Assembly (NCBI GenBank): GCA_011109175.1
Contig: RDEW01000020.1
Coordinates: forward strand, 557,273 to 621,272
DNA from: Dicyema japonicum
Lineage: Eukaryota; Dicyemida; Rhombozoa; Dicyemidae
DNA length: 64,000 bases
Direction of reading: 5' to 3'
Shown: one piece after another, positions 1-11,099 of the stretch
Position numbering within the stretch: position 1 is the stretch's first letter
How the letters are laid out: each line of letters starts with the position of its first letter
The notes under the pieces: model-generated
Databases searched by the model: none
Seen by the model: only the letters and a program-made list of their open reading frames with translations
What the model was told of the DNA's origin: nothing
Translations under genes and position numbers: made by a program

Positions 1-2
1 CG

Positions 3-735
3 CTATGAGGGAACTGAGACCATTATACCAAGGAAAAATAGAAGAAGTGATTTGCGCTGATGATGTCGACCTAATTTCTGAAGACAAAGAACTCCTGGAA
101 TATGTACTGAAAAAGCACCAGATACACTTAGGAAATGGTTTCTCACGGTGAACAGGGAAAAAACAGAATAAGAGGAATGAATAACTCTCTCGAAGAAAAA
201 TGGAGACACACAAAGAAACTTGGCTCCCTATTAGGAGATAGTGAAGATATCATACGGAGAAAAACCATGGCAAACTCGGCATTACAAAGGCTGAAAAACC
301 TATGGCTAAAACGGAAAGAGAATAACATAAAACAAAGGATAATATTATACGACACCTTTATCAAACCAATCTGGGAGCTGAGCCACTTCAAAAGAGGAAT
401 TGGAGAGGCTATACTCGTTTCACAGGAATCATCTAGAAACATAACTGGATTGTCCTGGCCATCCAAAATCTCGCGGAAAGGACTGTACATTAGCTCTCGT
501 TGGAGACTTTTTGGACACGTCCTAAGGTTGGACCCGATATACCCCCCCTCCCCCGAATATCGCAATGGAAGATTACTCCTCCTCCAATGTAAAACGCTTT
601 CGTGGATGACCGAGAACAACCCTCCTGGTCGTTTTAAAAAACGATCTGAAAGCCGTAAAGAAAACATTGGCATCTGGTGACGATCTGGACTCATTGGGGA
701 CCTAGCTAAGAACAGAAGAGCTTGGAGCAAGCTAA
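3..735 (+). mobile_element. LINE-B fragment, RT end and C-terminal region
   Basis: Relic of a non-LTR retrotransposon. Frame 3-152 reads a reverse transcriptase (RT) palm with CADDVDLISEDKELLE, the degenerate form of the YADD catalytic motif, then stops. A second frame continues with LGSLLGDSEDIIRRKT and a third with the C-terminal stretch WPSKISRKGLY...WRLFGHVLRLDP. The same C-terminal region recurs at 52170-52600 with high identity, and more distantly at 35100-35420 and 62990-63620, so this is an interspersed family, named LINE-B here. Frameshifts and stops make it inactive. The 5' part lies outside the window. Confidence 0.8.
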
Positions 736-739
736 CTAA

Positions 740-2265
740 TTCTCTTATATTTTTTGCTGCACATGCAAGGCTATAAATATTATGGCTCTCGTGAAAGTGC
801 TAATAATAATTCTCATTGGCTATCACAACTGTTTAGGTGTCAAACTTTAGCATTATTCATAATTTATTTAAAGCAGGCAAACATTATTATTATCTGTGTC
901 TTTATGTTCTTAGAAGGGATTAGAATTAGCAATAAATAAATCCTTATTTGATTTACAAGGTTAATTGGAGTCAAACATCAAGTGACGTTGGTGGAGTTGC
1001 AGGGATATTTACATATTCTGGTTGGAACTGTCTCAACTCTATCAGTGAGGAAGTAATAAACTCTATGAGTGAATATTTTAATGATTAACCACATAAATGT
1101 CCTCCATATTATATTTTTATCAGTTATGCTTATTTATGTGTTAGTCAACTTTTCTTACTTTGTTGTAATCCCTAAACATTATTTGGTTACCACTAACACA
1201 ATTGGATTGGTTAGTCATATTTACGTTATCTTACTCATTTGCTAGTCACGTGTCATAATCACGTGTCCGGCAGTATGATTGGTGGATTCCTATCTTTTTC
1301 ACGTGCTTTCTTAGCTGCTAAAAAATGGGAATCTTCCACGTGTGTTCTCCTTAGTGACTATTAATCTGCGAACTTTTGTTGTTCCCTCCTAATCACAGCA
1401 ATCATTTTTTTATTTCTCTCTCAACGATAGCAACGTTTTGACGTTTAGGAAACAATTTTTTGAAGCATTGACAATTTCCACTCAGCTTTATATGAAAAAG
1501 TACTACAAAACCTATAAACCACATTTAAAGTTATTTTGAGATTATTTTCATTTAAATCTGTTTTATTTAATTTTCTTAATACTCTTGAAATATTTATGTT
1601 TGTATCGACATTAAAAGCCAAACCTCTGGCCTATGATTACTCTCTACTGATTATAATTTGTGGAATTCTAGTGACGATATAAGAAGTTTTTAACACTAAC
1701 GCTTACATTGAATGAGTAACGATCTGGCAAAAACGAAGCTAAAGGAACTAACAACCAATTCAAATCTATCACAACCATGCAGAGTTTTACCGGCTCTGTG
1801 AACATAATCTCATTCTTTTGAAGATCAAGATAGAAACCTTGATCTGAAGGAATGTATATGCTACTCTAACTACAGGCGTACTAACTGGAGATTTCTTGTG
1901 AAAGTATTAAAGTCACCTGCATTACCTCCTTTGAGAATGTGGTTGTTTATATAGGCAACACTATCTTGATGCAAGAACGATTTCTGTAGCCGAAACATTA
2001 CTCTAATTCCGTCAGTGGTCGGGACAAATCATCTTAAACGGAAATATAGCTTCCATTTACCTACCAAGGAAATAAAGTTTCCATGGTTTGAATAACGAAG
2101 TTTGCCCAAAAAACTTAAAACTTAGAAAGTAAATTGAATCGACAACTCTGCTTTAAAACAGAATCTAACTACCATATAAGTTCGGAAGACTTTCATCATG
2201 TTTCCTGCTTTGGATTATCGCATAAACCAACCAAAACTATTTTATTACGTGGACTTTAAAAATAT
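740..2265. other. Gene-free AT-rich stretch
   Basis: No convincing coding exon. The stretch holds stop-rich AT-rich sequence with several CACGTG hexamers near 1245-1345. Possible very old LINE debris is present near 1700-2260, but no motif can be named. Confidence 0.4.
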
Positions 2266-2269
2266 TTTA

Positions 2270-2900
2270 ATCGAGAATAGAAATCTAATTAACTTTCTTA
2301 GTGGTGGGAAGTCTGCGCTAAATATCAAGCCTTCTTCCTAAATTACGTCTCTCGGATCATCACTATCCTCCTTTCTGTTCAACTTATTATTGGGTGACCT
2401 TCCTATTCATAAGGCGGTAGTTATGCCATCGTAACTTATGTGGACAAGATTGTGCTAGCCTCACGTGATATGGATATCCAGACTCCATGTCTATTATGCA
2501 ACAACATATGGATCCACTACATGTTAGGCTGGAAAATAACCGTTTATCAATCAACCCTGAAAAGTTAACACCATTATCTTTATCTCGACTAAGAAGGAAG
2601 AAAACCATTGAAGCTAATAGTAATACCATAATCTCCTTTAGCAAACAACAAAAATCATGAGAGTTATCTTAGAAATGCATCTGTGCTTTTCGTAGTATAT
2701 CGATAAGATTAACCTACCCATAAGGCATCATACAGACATATAGAGTATTGGATTTAAAAAATGAAAGGCTCATCTGCCAACCTATAAAAAAATTAACGCT
2801 GAACTCTTCTCTTAAGAAATCTAGAACGTCAGATTTATTCAGAACTCTGTGAGTTTGTCCTGCATATTTGAATGGACAAAGGTTTTCATCAATCATAAAG
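2270..2900 (+). mobile_element. LINE-A relic (RT palm region)
   Basis: Heavily decayed RT. In shifting frames one reads FNLLLGDLPIHKAVVMPS, then YVDKIVLASRDMDIQ, which parallels YADDIVLASRDQDIQ in the better copy at 50860-50920, followed by LENNRLSINPEKL (matching the region after motif C). The catalytic YADD is mutated to YVDK. Multiple stops and frameshifts; not functional. Confidence 0.6.
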
Positions 2901-3089
2901 TTAAGTGGAGATATCGTGCAATAGAGGTCATCACCTCAACCTTACAACTAATTAACATATTGGGTAGTTATGTAAGTTTGCAATCTATACTATATGTTTT
3001 TAATAGTTTATCCTATTTTTTATTTCTGACGGTCTTTACTTTTGAGTTAATTATGGTTTAATAACAATTTATTAACAGTTAAGGAGTTT

Positions 3090-4000
3090 TCTGGAGGGTA
3101 TTACATCAGACATCTACCATAACGCTTGGACTCCACACCTGAATCCTTCCTTTTTTAAATTTTTCATAACGTTTCTCCCATTTTTCTGTATGTGTCCTGG
3201 ATCTTTGATCTCCTCCTGAAACCGTTGATCCGATCCTCCACAATCCTGCTAATCGGTTCTAACAGCTTTGTCTTAGTCCTCGCTTAAACAGTCTTCAGTT
3301 TCTTGTTTAAGGAGAACTTAAATGCAGGTATGTCTTCCAGATTTTTCACACTTCTTATTCGGAGTGCGCATCATTTTTTACCAGAGAGATTTATTTCCAC
3401 ACACCTTCACAAAAGATTGTCTTTTTTGATGATAATTTCTTGGCCAAACAAATAAATATCTTGAAACACATGCTGATACAAGCTGCTTTAACAACGTTTC
3501 ATGGCATACACTGTCGAATGCTTTCGAGATATCAAGACATAATAAGTTTATTTGTTTTTTGTTATCCCTAACTTTCATGATTTCAGAATTCAGTAGAAAA
3601 AACAGTCTGCACGCCCTCTTCCGGACAAAAACCCCACTACTCCGGAATCAGAAAGTTATTCTCCTCTTTATGTGAAAATGATATGTTCAATCACTTTCGC
3701 AAAAGAACATATTAAACTGTATCTTGACGGATCTCTCTTTGACTTCCTTCGTTTTAGAATCATCCTCACGACAGCTTTCTTCTATATTAAAGGGAGGTGG
3801 CAAAGTCGTAAACACCCATCATAACGACATCGCAGATAGTCAAATAAAATATCCGGACCCTTTTTGAAAGCTTCATTGATATGTGGTCATATCCTGGAGC
3901 ATTGACCTTCCATTCTGATAGTTGTCATCACTTCCAAGACTGTCATCAACAATAGGCAGTTCCTTCCATAAAACGTCCACGGAATTGTATCCCCTCGTTA
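3090..4000 (-). mobile_element. LINE-D relic (RT fingers/palm)
   Basis: Minus-strand RT fragment. The open stretch 3578-3378 contains motif A as LLCLDISKAFDSVCHETLL, closely resembling CLDISKAFDSVWHEALF in the LINE-D copy at 15650-16590. Sequence on both sides translates to broken RT-like segments with stops. Likely a CR1/Jockey-type non-LTR element; the clade assignment is from memory of the motif style. Confidence 0.65.
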
Positions 4001-4009
4001 TTATTCGCC

Positions 4010-4345
4010 ACGTGACGCCACGCCATGTGATGCTACATATCTAATTGATTGAAGTTTTCTTTTTGTTTTGTCTGTTCATCCCCTTCTTACTAGAGTGCTA
4101 TCCACTTGTCTCAGGTGGCGCCATTGCAAGGCTGGCATGAAGAAGGATTATTTGCTCTCCCCTACTATACTGGAGGGGTTTCCACAACTGCAAGGAATTG
4201 ATGTCTTTTAGCTTTTATGCTGGTTCCGGATGGACTTGTATGACGTTGAAGGACTCTGTTTTTGTAACAGTGGGAACTGGATACATTTAATTAGTTATTT
4301 ACTTCTTTCTCGATGTATGGGGTTAATAAATGTCTTATGTCATAA
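4010..4345 (+). repeat. SINE-like dispersed repeat S1
   Basis: Interspersed repeat of roughly 330 bp. It starts near GCCATGTGATGCTACATATC, contains ATTGATTGAAGTTT, CTGTTCATCCCCTTC and GGTGGCGCCATTGCAAGGC, then CTGGAGGGGTTTCCACAACT, GGTTCCGGATGGACT, and ends in TTAATTAGTTATTTACTTCT followed by GGGGTTAATAAAT. The same modules recur at 44170-44395 (+), 53100-53360 (-), and partly at 15420-15600 (-), 59090-59265 (-), 21640-22020 (+) and 36270-36800 (+). No ORF, and I see no clear tRNA A/B boxes, so the head of this family is of unknown origin. Confidence 0.7.
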
Positions 4346-4454
4346 GAAGCCCGGGTCGTTGATCGGGTTGATCTCTTGAAATCTTTAACTTTTTATTTTT
4401 GTTTCAAGATAAACAAAATATCATTATGTCTCTTCCCTAGGGATTGGGCATTCA

Positions 4455-4685
4455 CTAAACATTTCTTTTCAGTTTATGTGGATGTTCAAACTGTCTTGAC
4501 CTCCTCTTCAAACTTTTCACAGTAGTAGTTCCTGTAGCTCGTGGAGAACTGCTAATCTTTACTGTCGAACTTTTCGATCTTTTTGAACTAACTTTTTTGA
4601 ACCATTTTTTTCCAGCCATCGTCATATCAACCACACCACAACCACGTTTTTTATAGTCATAGTAATACCCGGAATATATATCCAT
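4455..4685 (-). CDS. Possible small basic protein, unrecognised
   Basis: An open frame of 76 codons starting at 4685. The N-terminus is Tyr/Gly rich (MDIYSGYYYDYKKRG) and the C-terminal half is strongly basic and Ser/Thr rich (SSKRSKSSTVK, LKRRSRQFEHPHKLKR), like a nuclear or RNA-binding tail. No family recognised. It is not part of any retroelement I can align, and no mini-intron is needed to keep it open. It could equally be a chance frame; lengths like this occur by chance in the window. Confidence 0.25.
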   Translation of the reverse strand: MDIYSGYYYDYKKRGCGVVDMTMAGKKWFKKVSSKRSKSSTVKISSSPRATGTTTVKSLKRRSRQFEHPHKLKRNV

Positions 4686-4756
4686 GTTACCGTTCCATTT
4701 GGCTGTTCATTTGTATGGATTATTCAAATTATATTCACTAACAAGTTTAAAATAAA

Positions 4757-4772
4757 ATAGGGTTAGGGTTTT
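4757..4772 (+). repeat. Interstitial telomere-like repeat
   Basis: TAGGGTTAGGGTT, two units of the animal telomere repeat TTAGGG. A second copy occurs at 39164-39178. Such short interstitial tracts can mark repaired breaks. Confidence 0.5.
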
Positions 4773-4774
4773 GG

Positions 4775-5690
4775 GATCACTTCACAAAACTTCCTCAAGC
4801 AAGTCGAGGTAGAAAAGTTCCACAAGTGTGACCTACTGGCCAACGAACTTGAGATTATCCATTGCGCAAAAATGAAAATAATCCCTGTGGTCATTAATTA
4901 AGATGGAATTGTCTTTAGATTCTTCAAAGGCTACCTGGATACCCTCAAGGTCAAGAGAGGGTCAAAGTTTATATACAGACGCTAGTGTTACGAAGATTTA
5001 GAGAGTATACAAGCTGAGGAGAGTCATGGAGTATCGATGTCTGTTGATGAGGAAGATGACAGGAACTTAGGGTAGTCTTTGAATTTGGGGTATGCAGCGA
5101 ACACGCCATAAAAGCAATAGGGGTTGGCCCCAAGAAGTGAAGATTGAGTTAGACGGGCGTTATAAAGAATTACTTATTGTTTGATTAATAAAATTCTAGT
5201 AAAGTTAGCAGAATAGTGAAGTTAGAATATTATCGGCAGAAAAATGTAAAAAACAATTCAATAATGATTCTCATTGTAAAAGTGAAACCATTAATAAAAT
5301 ATACTATGAATATATATTTGTTCAATTAATTATTAAAGAAAGGTCATTAAAATGTTAGAATGTATTTATGAATAAATTTTATGAAAGAGAATATGCAAAT
5401 GATTAGACCATATTGCTTGGTATCAAAAATCATTCCAAAAGTATGATTCATATTTATAATCCATATTTTAATAGATAATGAGTAATTATCGAAATAGTAG
5501 GTTGTTGTTGAATAACTAACCTGGCTATAGACTTTCCTGGTTAAGATTGTAATTTTAAATTGTAAAATAAGCTAATTAATTTTAACTTTTTTATTATTCT
5601 AAATTTAATGCAAGTTTTATCGTTATTATATCGAATATTTCTATACCATTTATTATTATTCGTAGACATTAACTTTTTGTTTTTGATATT
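4775..5690. other. Gene-free AT-rich stretch
   Basis: Very AT-rich from about 5160 on, with no exon that I can support. The part 4790-5110 is less AT-rich and may be old retroelement debris, but shows no recognisable motif. Confidence 0.4.
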
Positions 5691-5699
5691 TGTTAAGAT

Positions 5700-7385
5700 A
5701 ACCTCCACCCACGTGGTCTTTATCATTCAAATAAATATGGCAATCCCATCCCGGAGGGCGTCCTGTTCCATAAGGGAACTAATTGACAATGCTGAGAAGC
5801 GTTCAACCAAGCACCGTTGTGAGGGGGAGAGGGTGCCAACTGACAATGCTGAGCAGAAATCTGGAATAATGGTTCGGATGAGAAATTCGTTGCTTGATAA
5901 AGAGGGCAGGAAGGATGGAAAAGAAACGTCCACAACAGAAGTTAGGACGATGTCCCCAAATCTGACAGGTAAGAATGCTTGCATCAATCCAATGTTACCG
6001 AAATTTATATTCACAATTTCTTCAAGATAAGAATGTTGAAATTCTCTAGGCTTTCAGGAAAGAGGTTGCAAGGAGAGGAAGGTCCCAAAATATTGATCTT
6101 GGAATGAAAAATAATTCATCAAGAGAAAAAAGCAGTATGTGGATCAAGTACATGTTGTTTAACGGTGGCTTCACTAATCTCCGATGGTTTCTTATTAAGA
6201 ATATGAGGGATAATCTTCGTAAATGGGAGAGCCCATATAATAAAGTGTTCCAAATCGGAGAGAAAATACATGATCCTGCATTGTGATTTAAAGAATTCAT
6301 TATGCGAGAGTCCAGATTACAAATTTCAGATTTACTTACAATAATCTCGAGTCCATAACTGCTAAGAATGGGAGAAGTATTCCAAGACTTTTCATAACCG
6401 ACTCTGAAGATCCACAGATCTATCATCCAAATAACCATCAATTGAAAGTCTTCACATACGAACGGGCAGCCTCATCCACTGCCAAAGCACAAAAAGCCAG
6501 TCAATGATTTAATGAGACCATCACCAATAACGAGATTGGTAGGAGTACCTTATGAGATCATAATGTGGATAATTCTTGGGCTCTCCTCAAAACGGTTTCA
6601 AGAAGATAATCCTTCTCACCGAATTGAAGGCGTTGGCAACGTTCAGCTTCACAATAATCGCAGGGTTATCTTCTCTACAATAGTTCACAAAGGAACGAGC
6701 GGCAAGAATGGCCGATTCGCACTCTCTCGTGTACGCCCACTCCGAGTTTTAAAGGTTTCAGTTTGGAAGACAGATCATTGATGATATGCCAGCACGAAAG
6801 TTATGAATAAGTTTTCGGAATAGGCTTCCAAGGGCAATAGGCCTGACTCCGCAATCAAACTTTGTGAAGGGAAACGATAAGGATTAAAAAAGAGTTCACG
6901 AGCGATGGGAGGTATTTTCCCGGATGCAAACAGGTTTACAAGTTTGGTTAACGATGATACAAGGTGAGCTCCCGCCTCAATAGCTAAGAATGACGAAAGG
7001 TCACTGATATGGTCAAGGGGTAAACCATCCAAACCCCCGCTACTGCCTGGTGAGAAGAATTTGATCGCAGCCATTAATTACATCAGATTCAGTAAATAAA
7101 TCTGGGAGGGGGAGTCCAATGGGATTTAAAATTCTCTCAGATCTAATGAAGAGGGAGGATGTTTATTCTCCAATGTAAAAATTACTTTAGGGGTGATCGA
7201 GAGGACGGTCTCGTTGAAAACAATGTCTTAGCTGCTATCCGGACGTCTCCATCTATTAGCTTGAATCTTGGTAAAATTTCGCTTACTCATCAAAAAATTG
7301 GGATTATTGAAGTTCTGATTAATGAAGGTTTATTGTATTCGCATAACTTCTTTTCCAAACTCAATGATAATTAGGGAATTCTGCA
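5700..7385 (-). mobile_element. LINE-C, decayed RT polyprotein
   Basis: Minus-strand non-LTR retrotransposon of a type with a long C-terminal domain. From 5' (7380) to 3' one reads, in changing frames: IKFFSPGSSGGLDGLPLDH (7070-6990, conserved N-terminal RT block), SLTKLVNLFASGKIPP, LKLGVGVHEG...ESAILAARSFVNYC, VKLNVANAFNSVRR (motif A, 6660-6600), SKSEICN, and near 5990-5900 the post-RT segment MQAFLPVRFGDIVLTSVVDV. At least four frameshifts plus stops; inactive. Related copies: 10365-10570, 18070-18530, 37380-38160, 41400-41770, 46003-46062, 49430-50390, 63780-64000. The open plus-strand frame at 5737-6030 is antisense to this element. Confidence 0.75.
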
Positions 7386-7785
7386 GTGACTATTGGATAA
7401 CATGAGGGATAACTCTCATTATATACTAATAAGTGTAGATATCCACAACCCCTATTAAGAATAATGTAAATGATAGCATGAATAGACAATTATTAAATTG
7501 ATTTCATTATACATGATTAAAGTAATCACTAAACAATAATAGTTAATTTTAATAATTCATTCATATACAGTTCCCATGCTCAGACTAAGTGCGTATTGTC
7601 CAACCATCACCAATATCAGCCATCGTTTGAGTAGGAATAGATATATATTTTTTGGATTCTGGTCAAAAATTGAGGGTCTTTTGAGACAGGTGGATCAATT
7701 GAAGCCTCTTAGGATCTGAAGAAGGCATAGAGCAGAATAGAATCAATTAACGGTATATAACGGTGTGATATCTAACCCTCAGAGT
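7386..7785. other. Gene-free stretch with a possible S1 fragment
   Basis: AT-rich sequence with no exon. CTTTTGAGACAGGTGGATCA at 7678-7697 resembles the S1 core (compare GAGACAGGTGGATCACATGA near 53248), so a piece of the S1 repeat may lie at 7640-7740. Confidence 0.35.
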
Positions 7786-8046
7786 GATTTTATTATTTTT
7801 ATTTAAAACCAAGACCACGGTAAAACCAAAGCTAACTATCACGTGATCCCGATGCGCTCCGCCAAAATCCTCATTCTTTCCCGGTGCTCGTCCCTCGTAC
7901 CCACACAAGCTCGTACAGGGCGGCTGACTGTATTTGCAGGGCCACCTTCCCGCATGCCGGAGTTTTGTTTAATGAGGGCCTCCAGAGTAGTCGGTCCGGT
8001 TCTGTGTCTCCACAACCCACAGAGTGATAAAAAACCGTACTCTTAA
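7786..8046 (-). mobile_element. LINE-A 3' end (truncated copy)
   Basis: Reverse complement carries the LINE-A C-terminal coding end and its 3' tail: ...CACGTGATAGTTAGC, then GGTTTTACCGTGGTCTTGG and a TTTAAATAAAAATAA end. The same terminal about 250 bp is present at 10741-11095 (-), and the plus-strand copy at 51430-51590 shows the longer coding context. 5' truncated, as expected for incomplete target-primed reverse transcription. Confidence 0.75.
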
Positions 8047-8628
8047 TTAATATTATTACTCTTAGAAAATAAAATATTCAAAATTATTATGCATAAGTTT
8101 ATAATTTTATAATTATATTAAATATATTCAGTTCCCTTTCTCTAAAGGTACCCATAATAATCACAGTTGTTTAATGATGTAATATTCACATGACATCGTG
8201 ACGCAGTGCATAAACAAATATGGTTTTCACAGCTCCTGGGAATTGGCATCATCCACGGCAATGCACACTGTCTCTTGTAGACTGTTGATAATATTTTAAT
8301 ATTCACTTATAATAATAAGCCACTAGACCATATACAAGAAATCAATTGAAACAAGGCTACAAGACAAAGCGAAAGTAAATAATCCTTTAATAAACAATAC
8401 CATCTCTTTTAGTATGAGACCCAGGACTATGAGATTGATCTGAGTCAAAATTCGCCTAATCATATTCCCTTAATGAGTCACTAATTCTGCACAATTTGTA
8501 GAAAACGTGACATAATAAGCAGTACCAACTACCAGGAAAAGTACAAACTATAAAACCAATAAAAGAAAACATAATTTATACCAAACAAATATATGTAAAA
8601 CTAAATCTATTAAAAGTAATCCATATAA
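8047..8628. other. 3' flank of the MEX3-like gene; no other gene seen
   Basis: AT-rich sequence without supportable exons. It probably includes the 3' UTR of the minus-strand MEX3-like gene whose stop is at 8629. Confidence 0.4.
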
Positions 8629-9424
8629 TTAATCACTGCTAATACTCAAACGGTCATCACTGTTTGATTGTAATGTCAGGGAATTGTTCATTCTGTAGGT
8701 TGGTGGGAAACCCAGAATACTCTGAAGGTTATAGGGGAATAAAGGTCTGTCATAACTCACTCTTTCAGTGTATAGGGGGTCGTATATCTGTTGTGAAGGA
8801 ATATCCTGTTGGTTTGGATTATCAATGTTAAGGGTCATTGAGTCAGACACGTCATCCTTTACATTTCCTGTCCTTATTCGCACGTGGGTCTTTATCTCGT
8901 CAAATGCACAAGTAACATCATCCTCCCGTCCCGATATCTCAAACACAGGGTCCTTATCACGACTGGGAGTGACAATATAAGTGTTTGTCTCTTGTTGTAT
9001 TCTTTTAATTGTGATTCCACGTTGTCCCACGACCAATCCAACCACTTTATAAGGCACTCTGACAAATCCAGTCACGATTCCTTCACTACTTGAATGTTTG
9101 GTAGACCGAATGGATGAAAAATGAGCAGCCGAAGACTCAATCTCTTCTGTGGCAATATCAACATCCTCCCTCCTGCCGGTAATTATGAACAAAGGCTCGG
9201 ATCCCCGGACAGGAGTCTTTATATAAGTGTTCGTCTTGGCTCGTAAGGCCTTTATTTTGCACCCTATACGTGATTACTTCAATCAAACCTTGCCTTCCGA
9301 CAATTTCTGCCACGTGTTCAGAACTAGGAACTCTCACAGTGTGTGTCACATTATGTGTGTGAGATGGGTCCAACAGACCATTGGATAAAAGTTCTTGATT
9401 GTCGAAAACAGACTGAGAGAGCAT
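8629..9424 (-). CDS. mex3: MEX3-like RNA-binding protein (two KH domains)
   Basis: Predicted 256-residue RNA-binding protein. Exons 9424-9289 and 9263-8629 are separated by a 25-nt GT...AG intron (9264-9288). Splicing joins GRQ-G to [18 protein letters not shown] exactly as in the MEX3 family. KH1 spans about residues 30-95, with GxxG loop GRQG (43-46); KH2 about 112-178, starting [17 protein letters not shown]. Both loops are intact, and the blocks [11 protein letters not shown] and [19 protein letters not shown] are diagnostic. MEX3 proteins bind mRNA 3' UTRs and repress translation in the cytoplasm. The C-terminus (residues 180-256) is Ser/Asn/Gln-rich and has no RING finger, unlike vertebrate MEX3A-D but like nematode MEX-3. 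The start was chosen as the first ATG in frame. Isolated among retroelements. Confidence 0.93.
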
Positions 9425-9890
9425 AAAAACGCAAACAACTAGAAAATAGCGTCAGACGCACTATTAAATGCCACAATTACACGTTACTGTGGGGATGTCT
9501 AACATGTTCTATTAATATCTTAAATATATTATTTATTTGTTTTTAATTATTTATGAGATAAAACTGATTTATCTGTGTTTAATTGAGCAATATATAATTT
9601 AAGATTAATCAGCTTATAAACCAATTAATGCCACAGCTGATCATTACTATATTATATTTAGTACTCTGGATGACATATAATCAATTTATTGATCACTTAT
9701 TTTCGACAGATGCTTCCTCTGTTTTAATGGGCTTTATTTGGTGGGTTTATACAAATGTCCACACCTCTACTAAAGAGAACCTCTGATAGGGACTCCATTC
9801 ATTAGCGTGGATTTCTTGTGTATTCAAGTGTCTGTTGGGAATTAGTGTAATCTTCCCAAGGGAATGAAATTAACTTAAAATAGATTAGTC
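9425..9890. other. Gene-free AT-rich stretch
   Basis: 5' flank of the MEX3-like gene. No exon or repeat that I can name. Confidence 0.4.
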
Positions 9891-9899
9891 AGAGGTTAT

Positions 9900-10235
9900 T
9901 AATAGTACATCATGATAATTGTTTCTCACATCAAAGACATTTTGAGAGCAACTATTATAGGAATATTAGTACTGATAGTGGTTGCTGAATTAATCCCCAA
10001 GCCTTACTAATTTTGCTATGCAGATAATTTTATCAATAGTCGATTAAACTAAGAGTCTACTAAGGAGGATACCTAAGTGGTTATGGACAGAGATCCCTAA
10101 GATGTGTTAACATGTCTTTGAGGGTGATTATTGGCCTATATGATTTGACCTTGAAAATAAGTGGCACCTGTCGATGAATAATTTATGCAACAAAGTGGAG
10201 ACCACAAAATGTGACTAAACCAGTGAGTTTAAAAG
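9900..10235 (+). mobile_element. Probable LINE RT relic
   Basis: Short scraps resemble a non-LTR RT around motif C: YADNFINSRLN near 10010, and WHLSMNNLCNKVETTKC near 10163 (compare the LINE-B order ADD...then K-T-E). Many stops. Assignment to LINE-B is tentative. Confidence 0.35.
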
Positions 10236-10364
10236 CAATATTATTCACACATATTACCATTTTATATTTTTAATGACTTTTTAGTCATATTTCCTGTGAT
10301 TTAGTCACTAATTTGGTTTTCTGTAAAAATGTTTTATTCCCTTGGCTTCTTTTTCCAACTTTGC

Positions 10365-10570
10365 ATTGACGGCAACTTGATCAGCTTTGGAAAGGGCCGA
10401 GACTTTTATAAAAAGAAATAAGAAAATATCGATGGACAGTTCATTCTTGAGATGGTCATTGTAGAAACTTCGGGGGTCATTGCAGGAAGGTCACTAACTC
10501 TGCTAATCGTATCTGGTCGTTTATTGTGAGGAGGAAATTGACCAACAAGAGAGGAGTTTGTTCATTGAAC
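10365..10570 (+). mobile_element. LINE-C C-terminal relic
   Basis: Plus-strand fragment of the LINE-C post-RT domain. In two frames it reads ALERAETFIKRNKK and ETSGVIAGRSLTLL, parallel to NPVSALEKAETLKMKK and ETS.IIGSRSLILL in the copy at 37850-38010. Stops interrupt it. Confidence 0.55.
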
Positions 10571-10740
10571 TCATTTCCTTACAGATGGTAGAGAGAAATG
10601 GGTTATTCTGTGAGGAGTCATTCTTTATTAGTTGTTAACTGTTTTATTGTATATGCGGATACACAAAGGCAATAATAATATCCTACTAAAAATCGTAACA
10701 CTGATAATCCCTAAGGAACTTTGACAAGGATGCCTTTCTT

Positions 10741-11095
10741 GTGATTATTTTTATTTAACACCCAAGACCACGGTAAAACCAAACTAAATATCACGTGATC
10801 CTGATGCGTTCGCCAAAATCCTCATTTTTTCCCGGTGTTCTTCTCTCGTACCCACACAAGCACGTACTGGGCGCTGACTGTATTTGCAGGGCCACCTTCC
10901 CGCATGCAGGAGTTTTGTTTAATGAGGGACTCTAGAGTAGTCGGTCCGGTTCTGTATCTCCCACAAGACCACTGCCTCGTCATTCTGAAAGCCTTCTTTT
11001 GAACGTCCTTCACTGGGCGCATCTCTTTGAAGCTAGCCTTTGTCCGATACTGGAGAGAAATTCATGCGTCCTCTTTCCTATTATTAAAAAAATGT
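10741..11095 (-). mobile_element. LINE-A 3' end (truncated copy)
   Basis: Minus-strand C-terminal end of LINE-A. The open frame 11022-10822 reads MRPVKDVQKKAFRMTRQWSC, then GRYRTGPTTLESLIKQN and YVLVWVREKNTGKK, matching the C-terminus of the copy ending at 51500 (KRTYRVTESW..., HRTGSTPLEDLM). The 3' tail at 10805-10741 has GATCACGTGAT, GGTTTTACCGTGGTCTTGGG and TTAAATAAAAATAA. 5' truncated. Confidence 0.8.
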
Positions 11096-11099
11096 CAAC

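Noticed and set aside
1245-1345. Cluster of CACGTG hexamers as an enhancer
   Set aside because: Only a few hits, no adjacent gene; CACGTG is also part of LINE-A tails, so it may be debris.
5737-6030. Plus-strand open frame with basic composition, starting MAIPSRRASCSIRE
   Set aside because: It is antisense to the LINE-C post-RT segment, which aligns on the minus strand with other copies.
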